A DNA stretch of 22,939 bases from Clostridia bacterium (GTDB lineage: Bacteria; Bacillota_A; Clostridia; Lachnospirales; Cellulosilyticaceae). Below, in pieces: positions 8,198 through 17,426 of the stretch. A model generated the notes under the pieces. The model was given only the letters and a program-made list of their open reading frames with translations, was not told the origin of the DNA and did not search any database. The DNA lies in assembly GCA_029239935.1 (NCBI GenBank), contig JARBTY010000024.1, positions 1 to 22,939 on the forward strand, read 5' to 3'. The stretch's first letter is position 1, and each line of letters starts with the position of its first letter. Made by a program: the position numbers and the translations under genes.

Positions 8198-8219
8198 CCA
8201 TTTATTTTGTATACCTAAG

Positions 8220-9098
8220 TTAGTTGATATCTGTTCCATTGCTATTAACATAGTCTTTAAATGCCTTAATAAGTGTTGTTGTAACAGGTCCTGCCGTCCC
8301 TTCTGCAATAACCCGCTCATCTACGCTGGTTACAGGAATGGCTTCAGCCGCTGTTCCTGTCAGGAAGCACTCATCTGCATTATACACATTAAAGAGTGTA
8401 AACTCTTTTTCTACCACTTTATACCCTAATTTTTCTAGAAGTTCCATAGCCGTACGTCTTGTGATCCCATCCAATATCCCTACATGAATAGGTGGTGTAT
8501 AGACTACGTTATCTTTAATAATAAAAATATTATCTCCTGTACACTCCGCCACTATACCATCATGATTGAGCATAAGTGCTTCTGGAACGCCGGCTCTATT
8601 AGCTTCCATCTTTGCCAAAATATTATTAAGATAATTCAAAGATTTAATCTGTGGGTCAACAATCGTTGCCTTATTACGTCTTTGAGCTGCTGTAACAATT
8701 GGCATACCCTTTGTATACATTTCTTCTGGATAAAGCTGAATATCCGCTGCAATACAAAATATTGAAGGCACTGGGCAGTTAAGTGGGTTAAGCCCCAAGT
8801 CTCCTTTGCCTCTTGTTACAACCAAACGGATATACCCATCTTTTAAATTATTCTTTCTGCAAGTCTCAAGAAGAACTTCCGTCATTTCTTGTTTGGATAT
8901 AGGTATGTTAAGCATGATGGCCTTGGCTGCTGCATACAGTCTATCAATATGCTCCTCACATCTAAAAATCCGGCCATTGTAGGCTCTTATGCCCTCAAAT
9001 ACACCGTCTCCATATAAAACGCCATGGTCAAATACTGATAATTTGGCCTCATCTTCACCTACAAATTTTCCATCTAAATAAATAACTTTGTTACTCAA
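8220..9098 (-). CDS. ilvE: Branched-chain amino acid aminotransferase (class IV)
   Basis: The 292-residue PLP enzyme performs the last step of valine, leucine and isoleucine synthesis with glutamate as donor. It is a fold-type IV aminotransferase with FDHGVLYGDGVFEGIRAY near residues 23-40, IKSLNYLNN with the PLP lysine Lys152, and ECTGDNIFII later. The start codon is TTG (9096-9098), chosen because AGGAGG at 9106-9111 lies seven bases upstream and the protein begins with the usual SNKVIYLDG. It follows leuB by 21 bases. D-amino acid aminotransferases and aminodeoxychorismate lyases share the fold, but the operon context and the GIRAY region support IlvE. Confidence 0.92.
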   Translation of the reverse strand: MSNKVIYLDGKFVGEDEAKLSVFDHGVLYGDGVFEGIRAYNGRIFRCEEHIDRLYAAAKAIMLNIPISKQEMTEVLLETCRKNNLKDGYIRLVVTRGKGDLGLNPLNCPVPSIFCIAADIQLYPEEMYTKGMPIVTAAQRRNKATIVDPQIKSLNYLNNILAKMEANRAGVPEALMLNHDGIVAECTGDNIFIIKDNVVYTPPIHVGILDGITRRTAMELLEKLGYKVVEKEFTLFNVYNADECFLTGTAAEAIPVTSVDERVIAEGTAGPVTTTLIKAFKDYVNSNGTDIN

Positions 9099-9119
9099 AG
9101 TTCTTCCTCCTCTAATGTT

Positions 9120-10202
9120 TTATTTAACAGCGTCTGTTATCAATTGTCCCATTTCCTCTGTGCCAATGCATTTCATGCCCGCGCTCATAATGTCGCCAGT
9201 TCTATAGCCTGCATCTAGTACTTCCATCACGGCTGCTTCGATACTGCTTGCTTCTTTTTCTAGATTAAAAGAGTATCTGAGCATCATACTTGCTGAAAGA
9301 ATCGTTGCAATAGGATTGGCTTTGTTTTGACCAGCTATATCTGGAGCGCTGCCATGACTTGGTTCATAAAGACCTAGTGTGCTTTCCCCAAGAGATGCTG
9401 ATGCAAGCATACCAATGGAACCTGTAATAATACTTGCCTCATCTGATAGTATATCTCCAAATATGTTAGATGTCACTAGCACATCAAATTGTTTAGGATT
9501 AACAACAAGCTGCATCGCCGCATTGTCTACATACATATGACTGTAAGTAACCTCTGGATAATCTTGGGCAACCCTTGCTGTTACGACTCTCCAAAGTCTT
9601 GAAGACTCCAGTACATTGGCTTTGTCAACAACACACACTTTTTTATTCCTTTTTAGAGCGGCTTCAAACCCTACTCTTAATATTCTTTCTATTTCACCTA
9701 CAGTATATTTTTCAAGGTCAGATGCATAAGTTTTTGAATCATCTTCCTCACATACTACTTTTTGCTTTTCTCCAAAATAAATACCACTTGTAAGCTCTCT
9801 TACAATAAGAATATCTAGGTTATCCCCAATGATTTCTTCTTTTAAAGGACTGGCATGTTTAAGCTGTGGATAAAGCACTGCAGGCCTTAGATTTGCAAAA
9901 AGTCCAAGGGCGCCTCTAATCCCTAAAAGTCCTTTCTCTGGTCTATCTCCATTAGGAAGATTATCCCACTTAGGTCCTCCAACAGCACCTAAAAGTACTG
10001 CATCCGCTGCCTTACACGCATCGATTGTATCTTGTGGAAGAGAATTGCCTGCTAGGTCGATGGCTATACCACCCATTAATTTTTCTTCAAATGCAAAGGT
10101 ATGTCCATAGACACTTGCTACTTTATCTAAAACCTTAACGGCTTCTTTGGTAATATCTGGTCCAATCCCATCACCAGGAAGTGTTACTATTTTGTAATCC
10201 AT
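9120..10202 (-). CDS. leuB: 3-isopropylmalate dehydrogenase
   Basis: The 360-residue enzyme oxidises and decarboxylates 3-isopropylmalate in leucine synthesis, and also 3-methylmalate in the citramalate route to 2-oxobutyrate. Seen are [10 protein letters not shown] at the N-terminus, [19 protein letters not shown] (substrate and metal region), and [19 protein letters not shown] near the C-terminus, where the NAD-binding loop lies. Length is normal for the family. Its start lies 98 bases from the start of the leuC remnant, whose short reading frame overlaps the first 16 bases of leuB, so translation may be coupled. A GGGGGAG ribosome binding site also precedes the ATG. Its substrates come from LeuCD, which is missing from this operon. 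Confidence 0.95.
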   Translation of the reverse strand: MDYKIVTLPGDGIGPDITKEAVKVLDKVASVYGHTFAFEEKLMGGIAIDLAGNSLPQDTIDACKAADAVLLGAVGGPKWDNLPNGDRPEKGLLGIRGALGLFANLRPAVLYPQLKHASPLKEEIIGDNLDILIVRELTSGIYFGEKQKVVCEEDDSKTYASDLEKYTVGEIERILRVGFEAALKRNKKVCVVDKANVLESSRLWRVVTARVAQDYPEVTYSHMYVDNAAMQLVVNPKQFDVLVTSNIFGDILSDEASIITGSIGMLASASLGESTLGLYEPSHGSAPDIAGQNKANPIATILSASMMLRYSFNLEKEASSIEAAVMEVLDAGYRTGDIMSAGMKCIGTEEMGQLITDAVK

Positions 10203-10300
10203 CTTTTGTCTCCCCCTCTATTTACCTTCAACTGGCCTGCTTTCACACTTTCAAGTCCTTCATGAGCTGCTAATATTTTTTGTGTCATCATCATTCCCAT
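10187..10300 (-). pseudogene. leuC: leuC remnant: N-terminal fragment left by a leuCD deletion
   Basis: A 37-codon frame starts at ATG 10300 with a strong AGGAGG site nine bases upstream (10310-10315). It begins MGMMMTQKILAAHEGLESVK and continues AGQL. This matches the well-known N-terminus of 3-isopropylmalate dehydratase large subunit (clostridial LeuC starts like MGMTMTQKILAAHAG). After about residue 24 the similarity stops. The frame runs on through the leuB ribosome binding site and ends in the leuB coding region. All catalytic and cluster cysteines are lost. In another frame the junction reads Val-Glu-Gly-Lys-stop just before the leuB ribosome binding site, which could be the end of leuD (inference). 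Position, between cimA and leuB, is where leuCD would normally lie. Confidence 0.85.
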
Positions 10301-10335
10301 TTTGTACTTCCTCCTTCAAGCCTTTGTGTTTAATT

Positions 10336-11928
10336 TTATAAGTACAGTTTAAACTTCTTTTCAATATCTTTAAGCAGTTTACATTCGATAGAGTCCACAA
10401 GGGCAATCCAGCTGGCTTCTATAATGTCTGTGGATACACCTACTGTGCTCCAATAATCTTCTCCATCTGTAGATTCAAGCAGTACTCTTACCTTGGCCGC
10501 TGTAGCTGACTTTGTATCGAGTACCCTTACCTTATAGTCGGTAAGATGTACTGCTTTGAGTTCTGGATAAAACACCTCCAAAGCCTTTCTTAGGGCTTTA
10601 TCTAAAGCATTTACAGGCCCTTCACCCTCTGCTGCTGTCATCTCTACCTTGTCTCCCACCTTTACCTTAATAATGGCTGAAGAACTTACTCCTTGTGAAC
10701 GAGAGGGTTCTTCTCCAATAATTTTAAACTCTTCTAAATCAAAAAAGGGCTTGTATTTCCCCAAAGCTTTTCTTACGAGCAGTTCAAATGTACCATCTGC
10801 TCCTTCAAACTGATACCCCTTATGCTCTAAATCTTTGATACGGTTAATAATCTGCCCCGTCACTTCATCGTCTTTAGTCACATGAGGTGCAATTTTTTGT
10901 ATCTTTTCAATAATTGTGCTGCGCCCTGCTACCTCTGACATCAGAAATCTTCTCTCATTACCTACACTATGAGGAGCCACATGTTCAAAAGAAGCCGATG
11001 CTTTTGTAACACCATCAATATGCATCCCAGCCTTATGAGCAAAAGCACTTTTACCTACATACGGCATATTGTCTTTTAGTGAGACATTTGCAACTTCTGC
11101 TACCCTTCTAGATAGCAAGGTAAGCCTTGCCATGTTTTCATCTGGAATACACTGATACCCTCTTTTGAGCTGCAGATTTGGAATAATGGTTGAGAGATTG
11201 GCATTGCCGCACCTTTCACCAAAACCTACGAGGGTTCCTTGAACATGGGTGGCACCAGCAAGCACTGCCATAATACTATTGGCAACGCCCATGCCTGTAT
11301 CGTCGTGGGTATGGATACCTATCTGCACAGTAATATGGCCAGCTACCTCTTTGACAATCTCATATACTTCATCAGGAAAGGCCCCGCCGTTAGTCTCACA
11401 TAAGGCAATACAGTCTGCCCCAGCATCCTCTGCTTTTTTCAGTGCCCTAAGTGCATAGTCTTTGTTACTCTTATAACCATCAAAAAAATGTTCCGCATCA
11501 AATATAACTTCTTTACCATGGTCTTTAAAAAACTTGATGGTATCATAAATCATATTTAAATTTTCTTCTAATGTCGTCTTAATAATATCTGTTACATGGA
11601 AATCCCATGTCTTCCCAAATATGGCGACAGTAGGGGTATCTGCTTCAAGAAGTGATTTAACATTACTGTCTTCTTCCACTGCTAGGTCTCTTCTTCTTGT
11701 ACTCCCAAAAGCTGTTAGCTTAGCTGTCTTAAGGTTAAGTTTTTTAACTTCTTTAAAAAATTCTAGGTCTTTAGGATTTGAGCCAGGGTTACCAGCTTCA
11801 ATATAGCTGGCTCCTAGCTCATCTAAAGTAGTTACTATCTTTAATTTATCCGGTACTGAAAAGGAGATACTTTCTGCTTGCGCTCCATCTCTGAGGGTGG
11901 AGTCGAATATCGCAATGGACTTTTTCAT
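10336..11928 (-). CDS. cimA: (R)-citramalate synthase
   Basis: The 530-residue LeuA-like enzyme condenses acetyl-CoA and pyruvate to citramalate, the entry to threonine-independent isoleucine synthesis. The N-terminal barrel has FDSTLRDGAQ (Arg13, Asp14) and HTHDD (His206, His208) for the metal. The motif pattern AESISFSVPDKL and the GFGERCGNANL segment fit the CimA family better than LeuA. The C-terminal part is the LeuA-type dimerisation/allosteric domain. The start is the ATG at 11928: the open frame extends 26 codons upstream into leuA, but AGGAGG sits just before this ATG and the homology begins here. leuA ends one base before it, so the two are translationally coupled. No threonine deaminase gene is in the operon, consistent with this route being used. 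Confidence 0.92.
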   Translation of the reverse strand: MKKSIAIFDSTLRDGAQAESISFSVPDKLKIVTTLDELGASYIEAGNPGSNPKDLEFFKEVKKLNLKTAKLTAFGSTRRRDLAVEEDSNVKSLLEADTPTVAIFGKTWDFHVTDIIKTTLEENLNMIYDTIKFFKDHGKEVIFDAEHFFDGYKSNKDYALRALKKAEDAGADCIALCETNGGAFPDEVYEIVKEVAGHITVQIGIHTHDDTGMGVANSIMAVLAGATHVQGTLVGFGERCGNANLSTIIPNLQLKRGYQCIPDENMARLTLLSRRVAEVANVSLKDNMPYVGKSAFAHKAGMHIDGVTKASASFEHVAPHSVGNERRFLMSEVAGRSTIIEKIQKIAPHVTKDDEVTGQIINRIKDLEHKGYQFEGADGTFELLVRKALGKYKPFFDLEEFKIIGEEPSRSQGVSSSAIIKVKVGDKVEMTAAEGEGPVNALDKALRKALEVFYPELKAVHLTDYKVRVLDTKSATAAKVRVLLESTDGEDYWSTVGVSTDIIEASWIALVDSIECKLLKDIEKKFKLYL

Positions 11929-11929
11929 C

Positions 11930-13462
11930 TTATACCTCCTTTTTTTCTTCTTGCTCGTAAAACATGTTATTAATAGCTGATATATATGCAAGTATACTTG
12001 CTTCAACGATATCCATGCTTACGCCATGCCCGTTATAAACCCTGTCTTTATTTTTAATTTTTACATTCACTTCCCCTTGTGCATCAGTTCCTCCTGTTAC
12101 AGAGTTAATGACAAAGTCCTCTAATATAAATTTTCTTCCTACTAATTTATCAATCGCTTTGTAGGAAGCATCGATAGGTCCGTCATAAGAGGATACGACT
12201 TCTTCTAATATATGGCCTGTTTTACTGAGTAGTCTCATAGAAGAAGTGGTTGTAATCGTATTCCCTGAATTGATTACAAAACGGTCTAATTTATAAGCTT
12301 CTGGGATTTGTACCATTCTTCTGCATACTAGGGCTTCAATATCCCTGTCTGTTACATCTTTTTTCTTATCTGCCAGTATCTTAAATTGCTCAAAAGCTAT
12401 TGTTAAAGCTTCTTGATCTAGTTCATATCCCATGGATTTGATTTTATCCTCAAAAGCATGTCTTCCTGAATGTTTTCCAAGTACCATTTTATTTTCTGTA
12501 AGACCAATGGATTCTGGTGTCATGATTTCATAAGTGCTCTTGTTAGCAAGCATCCCATGCTGATGAATCCCTGACTCATGGGCAAAGGCATTTTCTCCCA
12601 CAATCGCCTTATTAGGCTGTACTCTCACCCCGGTAATACTGCTTAAAAGCTTACTGGTTCTATAGATTTCTTTTGTATTAACACGGCAGTCTAGTTGGTA
12701 AAGATCTTTTCGTGTTTGTAAGTTCATTACAATTTCTTCAAGAGCGGCATTACCTGCCCTTTCGCCTATACCGTTAATGGTACACTCTATTTGAGTGGCC
12801 CCGGCTCTTGCAGCTGCTAATGAATTGGCCACAGCAAGACCTAGGTCATTGTGGCAATGGACAGATAAATCGGCTTTGTGCAGACTAGGTACATTTTCTT
12901 TAATACCTTTAATCAGTGCGACAAATTCATCAGGCGACGTATAACCTACGGTATCAGGCACATTGATAACGGTTGCACCTGCGGCTATCACCGCTTCAAA
13001 GATTTGATATAAAAAAGCCGGATTGCTTCTTGAAGCATCTTCCGCTGAAAACTCCACATCTTGACAGAATTTTTTTGCATACTTCACCATCTCTATGGCT
13101 GTCGCTAGGACTTCTTCTTTTGTTTTTTTAAGTTTGTACTGCATATGGATATCAGATGTAGCAATAAAAGTGTGTATTCTAGGATATTTTGCGCCCTTTA
13201 AAGCCTCTGCTGCTGCATCTATGTCTTTTGTAAGAGCTCGTGCCAAACTTGCTACCGTGGTATTTTTGATGTTTTTTGCAATAGATTTAACTGATGCAAA
13301 ATCTCCAGGAGAGGCAATTGCAAAACCAGCCTCCATCACATCTACACCTAATCTTTCAAGTTGATGAGCCACCTCTAGCTTTTCAGCTAAATTCATACTG
13401 CATCCTGGCGATTGTTCTCCATCTCTAAGTGTTGTATCAAAAATTTTAACAAAGTTTGCCAT
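11930..13462 (-). CDS. leuA: 2-isopropylmalate synthase
   Basis: The 510-residue enzyme condenses acetyl-CoA with 2-oxoisovalerate, the committed step to leucine. The N-terminal TIM barrel has FDTTLRDGEQSPG (Arg13, Asp14) and HCHND with metal ligands His202 and His204, then NGIGERAGNAALEE. HESGIHQHG lies in the linker region. The last 120 or so residues form the leucine-binding regulatory domain, including GGTDAQGEV and YNGHGVSMDIVEASILAY, so feedback inhibition by leucine is likely. Length is normal. A GGGAGG ribosome binding site precedes the ATG at 13462, 20 bases after ilvC. Its last codons contain the ribosome binding site of cimA. Confidence 0.95.
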   Translation of the reverse strand: MANFVKIFDTTLRDGEQSPGCSMNLAEKLEVAHQLERLGVDVMEAGFAIASPGDFASVKSIAKNIKNTTVASLARALTKDIDAAAEALKGAKYPRIHTFIATSDIHMQYKLKKTKEEVLATAIEMVKYAKKFCQDVEFSAEDASRSNPAFLYQIFEAVIAAGATVINVPDTVGYTSPDEFVALIKGIKENVPSLHKADLSVHCHNDLGLAVANSLAAARAGATQIECTINGIGERAGNAALEEIVMNLQTRKDLYQLDCRVNTKEIYRTSKLLSSITGVRVQPNKAIVGENAFAHESGIHQHGMLANKSTYEIMTPESIGLTENKMVLGKHSGRHAFEDKIKSMGYELDQEALTIAFEQFKILADKKKDVTDRDIEALVCRRMVQIPEAYKLDRFVINSGNTITTTSSMRLLSKTGHILEEVVSSYDGPIDASYKAIDKLVGRKFILEDFVINSVTGGTDAQGEVNVKIKNKDRVYNGHGVSMDIVEASILAYISAINNMFYEQEEKKEV

Positions 13463-13482
13463 AAATACCTCCCTCTATTGAT

Positions 13483-14538
<1,056 letters not shown>

Positions 14539-14570
14539 TCAAACTCTGTTATCTGAAAACTGGGTTTGTT

Positions 14571-15065
14571 TTAATTTTTGAGTTCTTTTTCTCCTCTTTG
14601 AAGAGCCGTCAGACCTGTTCGAATAATTTCTTTAATGCTGTAAGGCTCCAACATACTTGTTAAAGCTGTAATCTTACCTTGGTCACCAGTTGCTTCAATA
14701 ACAAGAGATTCACTAGACACATCCACTATATGTGCTCTGAAGATATTGGCTATCTCTATGATTTCTGCTCTTGTGTTTTTATCAGCAGCTATTTTAACCA
14801 ATGCCAATTCCCTATAAATAGAACTTTCTTCTTTGAGTTCAATAATTTTTATAACATCTATCAATTTGTTAAGCTGTTTTTTAATCTGCTCCAGCGTGAA
14901 TTCATCTGCATCAACCACAATGGTCATTCTAGATACGGTTGCATCTTCGGTTTCTCCAACAGATAAACTATCTATATTATACCCACGTCGGCTAAATAAA
15001 CCCGATATTCTGCTCAGAACTCCCGAATGGTTCTCAACCAAGACAGATAATACATATTTTCTCAT
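14571..15065 (-). CDS. ilvN: Acetolactate synthase small (regulatory) subunit
   Basis: The 164-residue regulatory subunit activates the AHAS large subunit and confers valine feedback inhibition. The N-terminal ACT domain reads LVENHSGVLSRISGLFSRRG (9-28), with Asn12 and Gly15 at the valine-binding positions and GYNIDSLSVG next. The C-terminal half is the usual IlvN/IlvH second domain. Size fits the IlvH/IlvN group. The ATG at 15065 follows a GGGAG site and lies 14 bases after the ilvB1 stop, so the two are likely co-translated. IlvN may also serve the second large subunit encoded at the operon end. Confidence 0.95.
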   Translation of the reverse strand: MRKYVLSVLVENHSGVLSRISGLFSRRGYNIDSLSVGETEDATVSRMTIVVDADEFTLEQIKKQLNKLIDVIKIIELKEESSIYRELALVKIAADKNTRAEIIEIANIFRAHIVDVSSESLVIEATGDQGKITALTSMLEPYSIKEIIRTGLTALQRGEKELKN

Positions 15066-15079
15066 AGTCTCCCTCTTTT

Positions 15080-16687
15080 CTATAATGTAGATTCCTTATC
15101 ACTCACGATAAATTCTAATAAGCAAGGTTTTTGGCTTGTTAACGCCGTTTGAATAGCTTCTTCTATCTCTTCTGCGTTAGATATGGTTCTTGCTGTGATT
15201 CCGTAAGCTCTGGCAATAGCTGCAAAATCCGGATTGCAGTTAAGTGCTACGCCGTGCTCTTTAAGATCAGTTCTTCTCTGCAGTTCTCTTACCATACCTA
15301 GTCCGCTATTATTAAATAGAATGATAAGTGGATTAATCTCTTCTTGAACGAGGGTTCCGAGTTCAAACAAACTCATTTGAAAACTACCGTCTCCAAGGAT
15401 GCTGACTACTTGTTTGTCCGGGTTGCCTATACTGGCTCCTATAGCTGCTGGAAGCGAATACCCCATTGTTCCAAAACCGCCTGAACAAATAAGCTTTCTC
15501 TCTCCCTTAATCTCCATGTTTCTCATCGTCCAAAACTGATTTTGGCCCACATCTGCTGCAACAATCGCCTCGTCATTAAGCAGCTGTGACAGTTTTTTTA
15601 CAACAAGCTTTGGATTAACAGCACCTTTAGGATGTGTTTCCTCTTTTGTTTTGCGCCTGCTGGCTATTTCCCCTCTCCATGATGCTGTATCTACTTTTTT
15701 GATAAGTGAAGCAAGACCTTTTAGAATAGACTTGGCATCTCCCACTATAGGGATTGTTGCAGAAGTGATTTTTCCGATTTCAGCTGGATCGACATCAATA
15801 TGAATAATATTCGCATTTTCATCAAAAAGGCCTGTATTGGCAACTGCTCTATCTGCAATCCTTGTTCCAATGAACAAAATAGTGTCTGCCTGCTTCAGTG
15901 CCCAATTAGACTGTGCATAGCCGTGAGTCCCGATCATGCCAAAGTTGTATTCTGAAAATGTCGGCAAAGCTCCCGTCCCCATCAAGGTGTGTACCACCGG
16001 AATATCCGATTTGTTTATAAACTCTCTTAATTCCTCCGAAGCATTTCCGAGTACTACACCACCTCCTGCACATACAAGAGGTTTTTTGCTATGCTCCAAA
16101 AGTTTAATTATTTTTTTAATCTGTCCTATATGTCCTTCTACCGTTGGCTTGTAGCCTCTTATTTTAACTTGTTTAGGGTAATTGTATTCTATTTGCTCAG
16201 CCTGAATATCCATAGGAAGGTCAATAAGTACTGGCCCTGGCCTTCCAGTGGTTGCAATGTAAAAGGCCTCCTTAAGTATTCTTGGAAAATCCTGTGCATT
16301 TTTAACGAGATAACTATGTTTGATAAAGGGCTCTGTAGCCCCTGTAATATCCACTTCTTGAAAAACATCTCTTCCTATAAGATTTAATTTAACCTGCCCT
16401 GTAATAATAACAATAGGAATAGAGTCCATATAAGCTGTAGCTATACCTGTAATGAGGTTAGTGGCTCCAGGTCCTGAGGTTGCAATACATACCCCCACTT
16501 TACCTGTTGTCCTAGCATAACCGCTTGCACTATGCACAGCTGCTTGCTCCTGTCTTACAAGTACGTGATGCAGCGAGGAAGATCTCAGTGATTCATAGAC
16601 GGCTAGTACAGCAGCACCCGGGTAACCAAATACTACATCTACTTTTTCTTCTGCTAAACAACGTACTAATACGTCCGATAATTTCAT
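15080..16687 (-). CDS. ilvB: Acetolactate synthase large subunit, copy 1 (divergent)
   Basis: The 535-residue enzyme has the three-domain AHAS fold. It keeps the ThDP-activating Glu47 (VRQEQA), GPGATN, and GDGSFQMS with a following NN. Several hallmark positions differ from normal anabolic enzymes. LGMVRELQ has Leu469 in place of the conserved Trp. RIADR replaces RFDDR. GQVK has Lys where proline is usual. GTHGY replaces GMHG. The protein ends soon after LLEFIVSDKE and lacks the C-terminal PMV.PGA tail seen in copy 2. It is still clearly an AHAS relative and not AlsS, and it is first in the operon, next to ilvN. I chose ATG at 16687 over the GTG directly before it because it gives seven-base spacing to AGGAGG (16695-16700). 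Function in acetolactate synthesis is likely but substrate preference may be changed. Confidence 0.9.
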   Translation of the reverse strand: MKLSDVLVRCLAEEKVDVVFGYPGAAVLAVYESLRSSSLHHVLVRQEQAAVHSASGYARTTGKVGVCIATSGPGATNLITGIATAYMDSIPIVIITGQVKLNLIGRDVFQEVDITGATEPFIKHSYLVKNAQDFPRILKEAFYIATTGRPGPVLIDLPMDIQAEQIEYNYPKQVKIRGYKPTVEGHIGQIKKIIKLLEHSKKPLVCAGGGVVLGNASEELREFINKSDIPVVHTLMGTGALPTFSEYNFGMIGTHGYAQSNWALKQADTILFIGTRIADRAVANTGLFDENANIIHIDVDPAEIGKITSATIPIVGDAKSILKGLASLIKKVDTASWRGEIASRRKTKEETHPKGAVNPKLVVKKLSQLLNDEAIVAADVGQNQFWTMRNMEIKGERKLICSGGFGTMGYSLPAAIGASIGNPDKQVVSILGDGSFQMSLFELGTLVQEEINPLIILFNNSGLGMVRELQRRTDLKEHGVALNCNPDFAAIARAYGITARTISNAEEIEEAIQTALTSQKPCLLEFIVSDKESTL

Positions 16688-16759
16688 CACAATTCCTCCT
16701 TCATTTTATTTAATATTTTAAAATATTTTGTCATTTTTGGAACACTTATAAATATATAT

Positions 16760-17020
16760 AAAAAATCCTCATCCCAATAACGGGACGAGGAATATTCCAC
16801 GCGTTACCACCCATTTTGACTTATAAAAAAAGAATCATAAGCCCTCTCTTCAGGTTCTATCAAACCCTTGCCTTTAACGGGGCTTCCGGAAACTTCTTAC
16901 CTGACTATACCTTTCAGAAGTCCTGCTCAAGAGTGATTTACCTTTTGCTTCAATATTAGCTTCCACCACCCGCTAACTCTCTAAAATTGATTTTGCAAAG
17001 GTCATTCTCCTTCATTGCAT
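16760..17020 (-). ncRNA. T-box leader of the ilv-leu operon (probable isoleucine specifier)
   Basis: All main T-box parts are visible on the minus strand. Stem I has AGAGAG (16977-16982) followed by the TTAGC/GCTAA helix around GGGTGGTGGAA. The T-box sequence AATGGGTGGTAACGCG (16800-16815) has the UGGU bulge for the tRNA ACCA end. The terminator CCTCGTCCC/GGGATGAGG (16767-16790) is followed by six T (16760-16765). The specifier is best read as ATC (16935-16937), just before ACTCTTGAGC. It lies in an internal loop between helix ACCTTTGC/GCAAAAGGT and a lower weaker helix, the expected place. Uncharged tRNA-Ile would allow readthrough into ilvB1. CTC (leucine) one step downstream is a less well placed alternative. 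Confidence 0.9.
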
Positions 17021-17066
17021 TTGTATATAACTATTTAATTTATTTAGTAAATCTTAACGTACTTGT

Positions 17067-17095
17067 ATTCTAACAATATTATGATACAGTGTCAA
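17067..17095 (-). promoter_or_regulatory. Main promoter of the ilv-leu operon
   Basis: On the minus strand, TTGACA (17090-17095) and TAGAAT (17067-17072) have an ideal 17-base spacer. Transcription should start near 17060, about 40 bases before the T-box stem I. No clear CodY box overlaps it. Confidence 0.8.
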
Positions 17096-17348
17096 TATTT
17101 TTAATAAATTTTTATGCTTAAATTTCTTCCTTTAATCAACGAACTTTTTCAATAAAATACAGAAACAAAAATAGTTATGTAAACCTTTATCTTATTTTAA
17201 ATCTTTTAACTTATCATAAATTGTTAATTTGCAAGGTATTATTTACTTTTACTCTTTTAATTTTAGTTTACATAAGTTTATTTTATTTAACTGTATAAGT
17301 TGCTTTTTAAAAGCAAACATGAATAAATATACATTTTTTATATTTTAA
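17096..17348. other. AT-rich spacer upstream of the ilv promoter
   Basis: About 250 very AT-rich bases lie between the ilv promoter and the typA terminator. I see no gene, RNA or clear regulatory motif. Part of it may serve as an UP-element-like or regulator-binding region, but the sequence alone does not show this. Confidence 0.5.
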
Positions 17349-17406
17349 TAAAAATAAGAGCAAGTGCTGAAAACCCATTGGTTTTTAGCACTTGCTCTTA
17401 TTTTTT
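17349..17406. terminator. Strong terminator after typA
   Basis: A 16-base perfect stem (AATAAGAGCAAGTGCT and its complement) is extended by an inner AAAACC/GGTTTT pairing. T runs follow on both strands, so it ends typA on the minus strand and could also insulate in the other direction. Confidence 0.88.
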
Positions 17407-17426
17407 GTTGTACAGAATATGCTGTA

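Noticed and set aside
8220..9098. ilvE as D-amino acid aminotransferase
   Set aside because: The fold is shared, but operon position and the FEGIRAY region support the branched-chain enzyme.
11929..12006. Upstream extension of cimA by 26 codons
   Set aside because: It lies inside leuA, has no ribosome binding site, and its residues do not match the family. The ATG at 11928 has an AGGAGG site.
15080..16687. Copy 1 as catabolic acetolactate synthase (AlsS) for acetoin production
   Set aside because: It lacks AlsS-like motifs in the C-terminal ThDP region (it has LGMVRE, not the AlsS pattern), sits with ilvN behind a T-box, and has no alsD neighbour.
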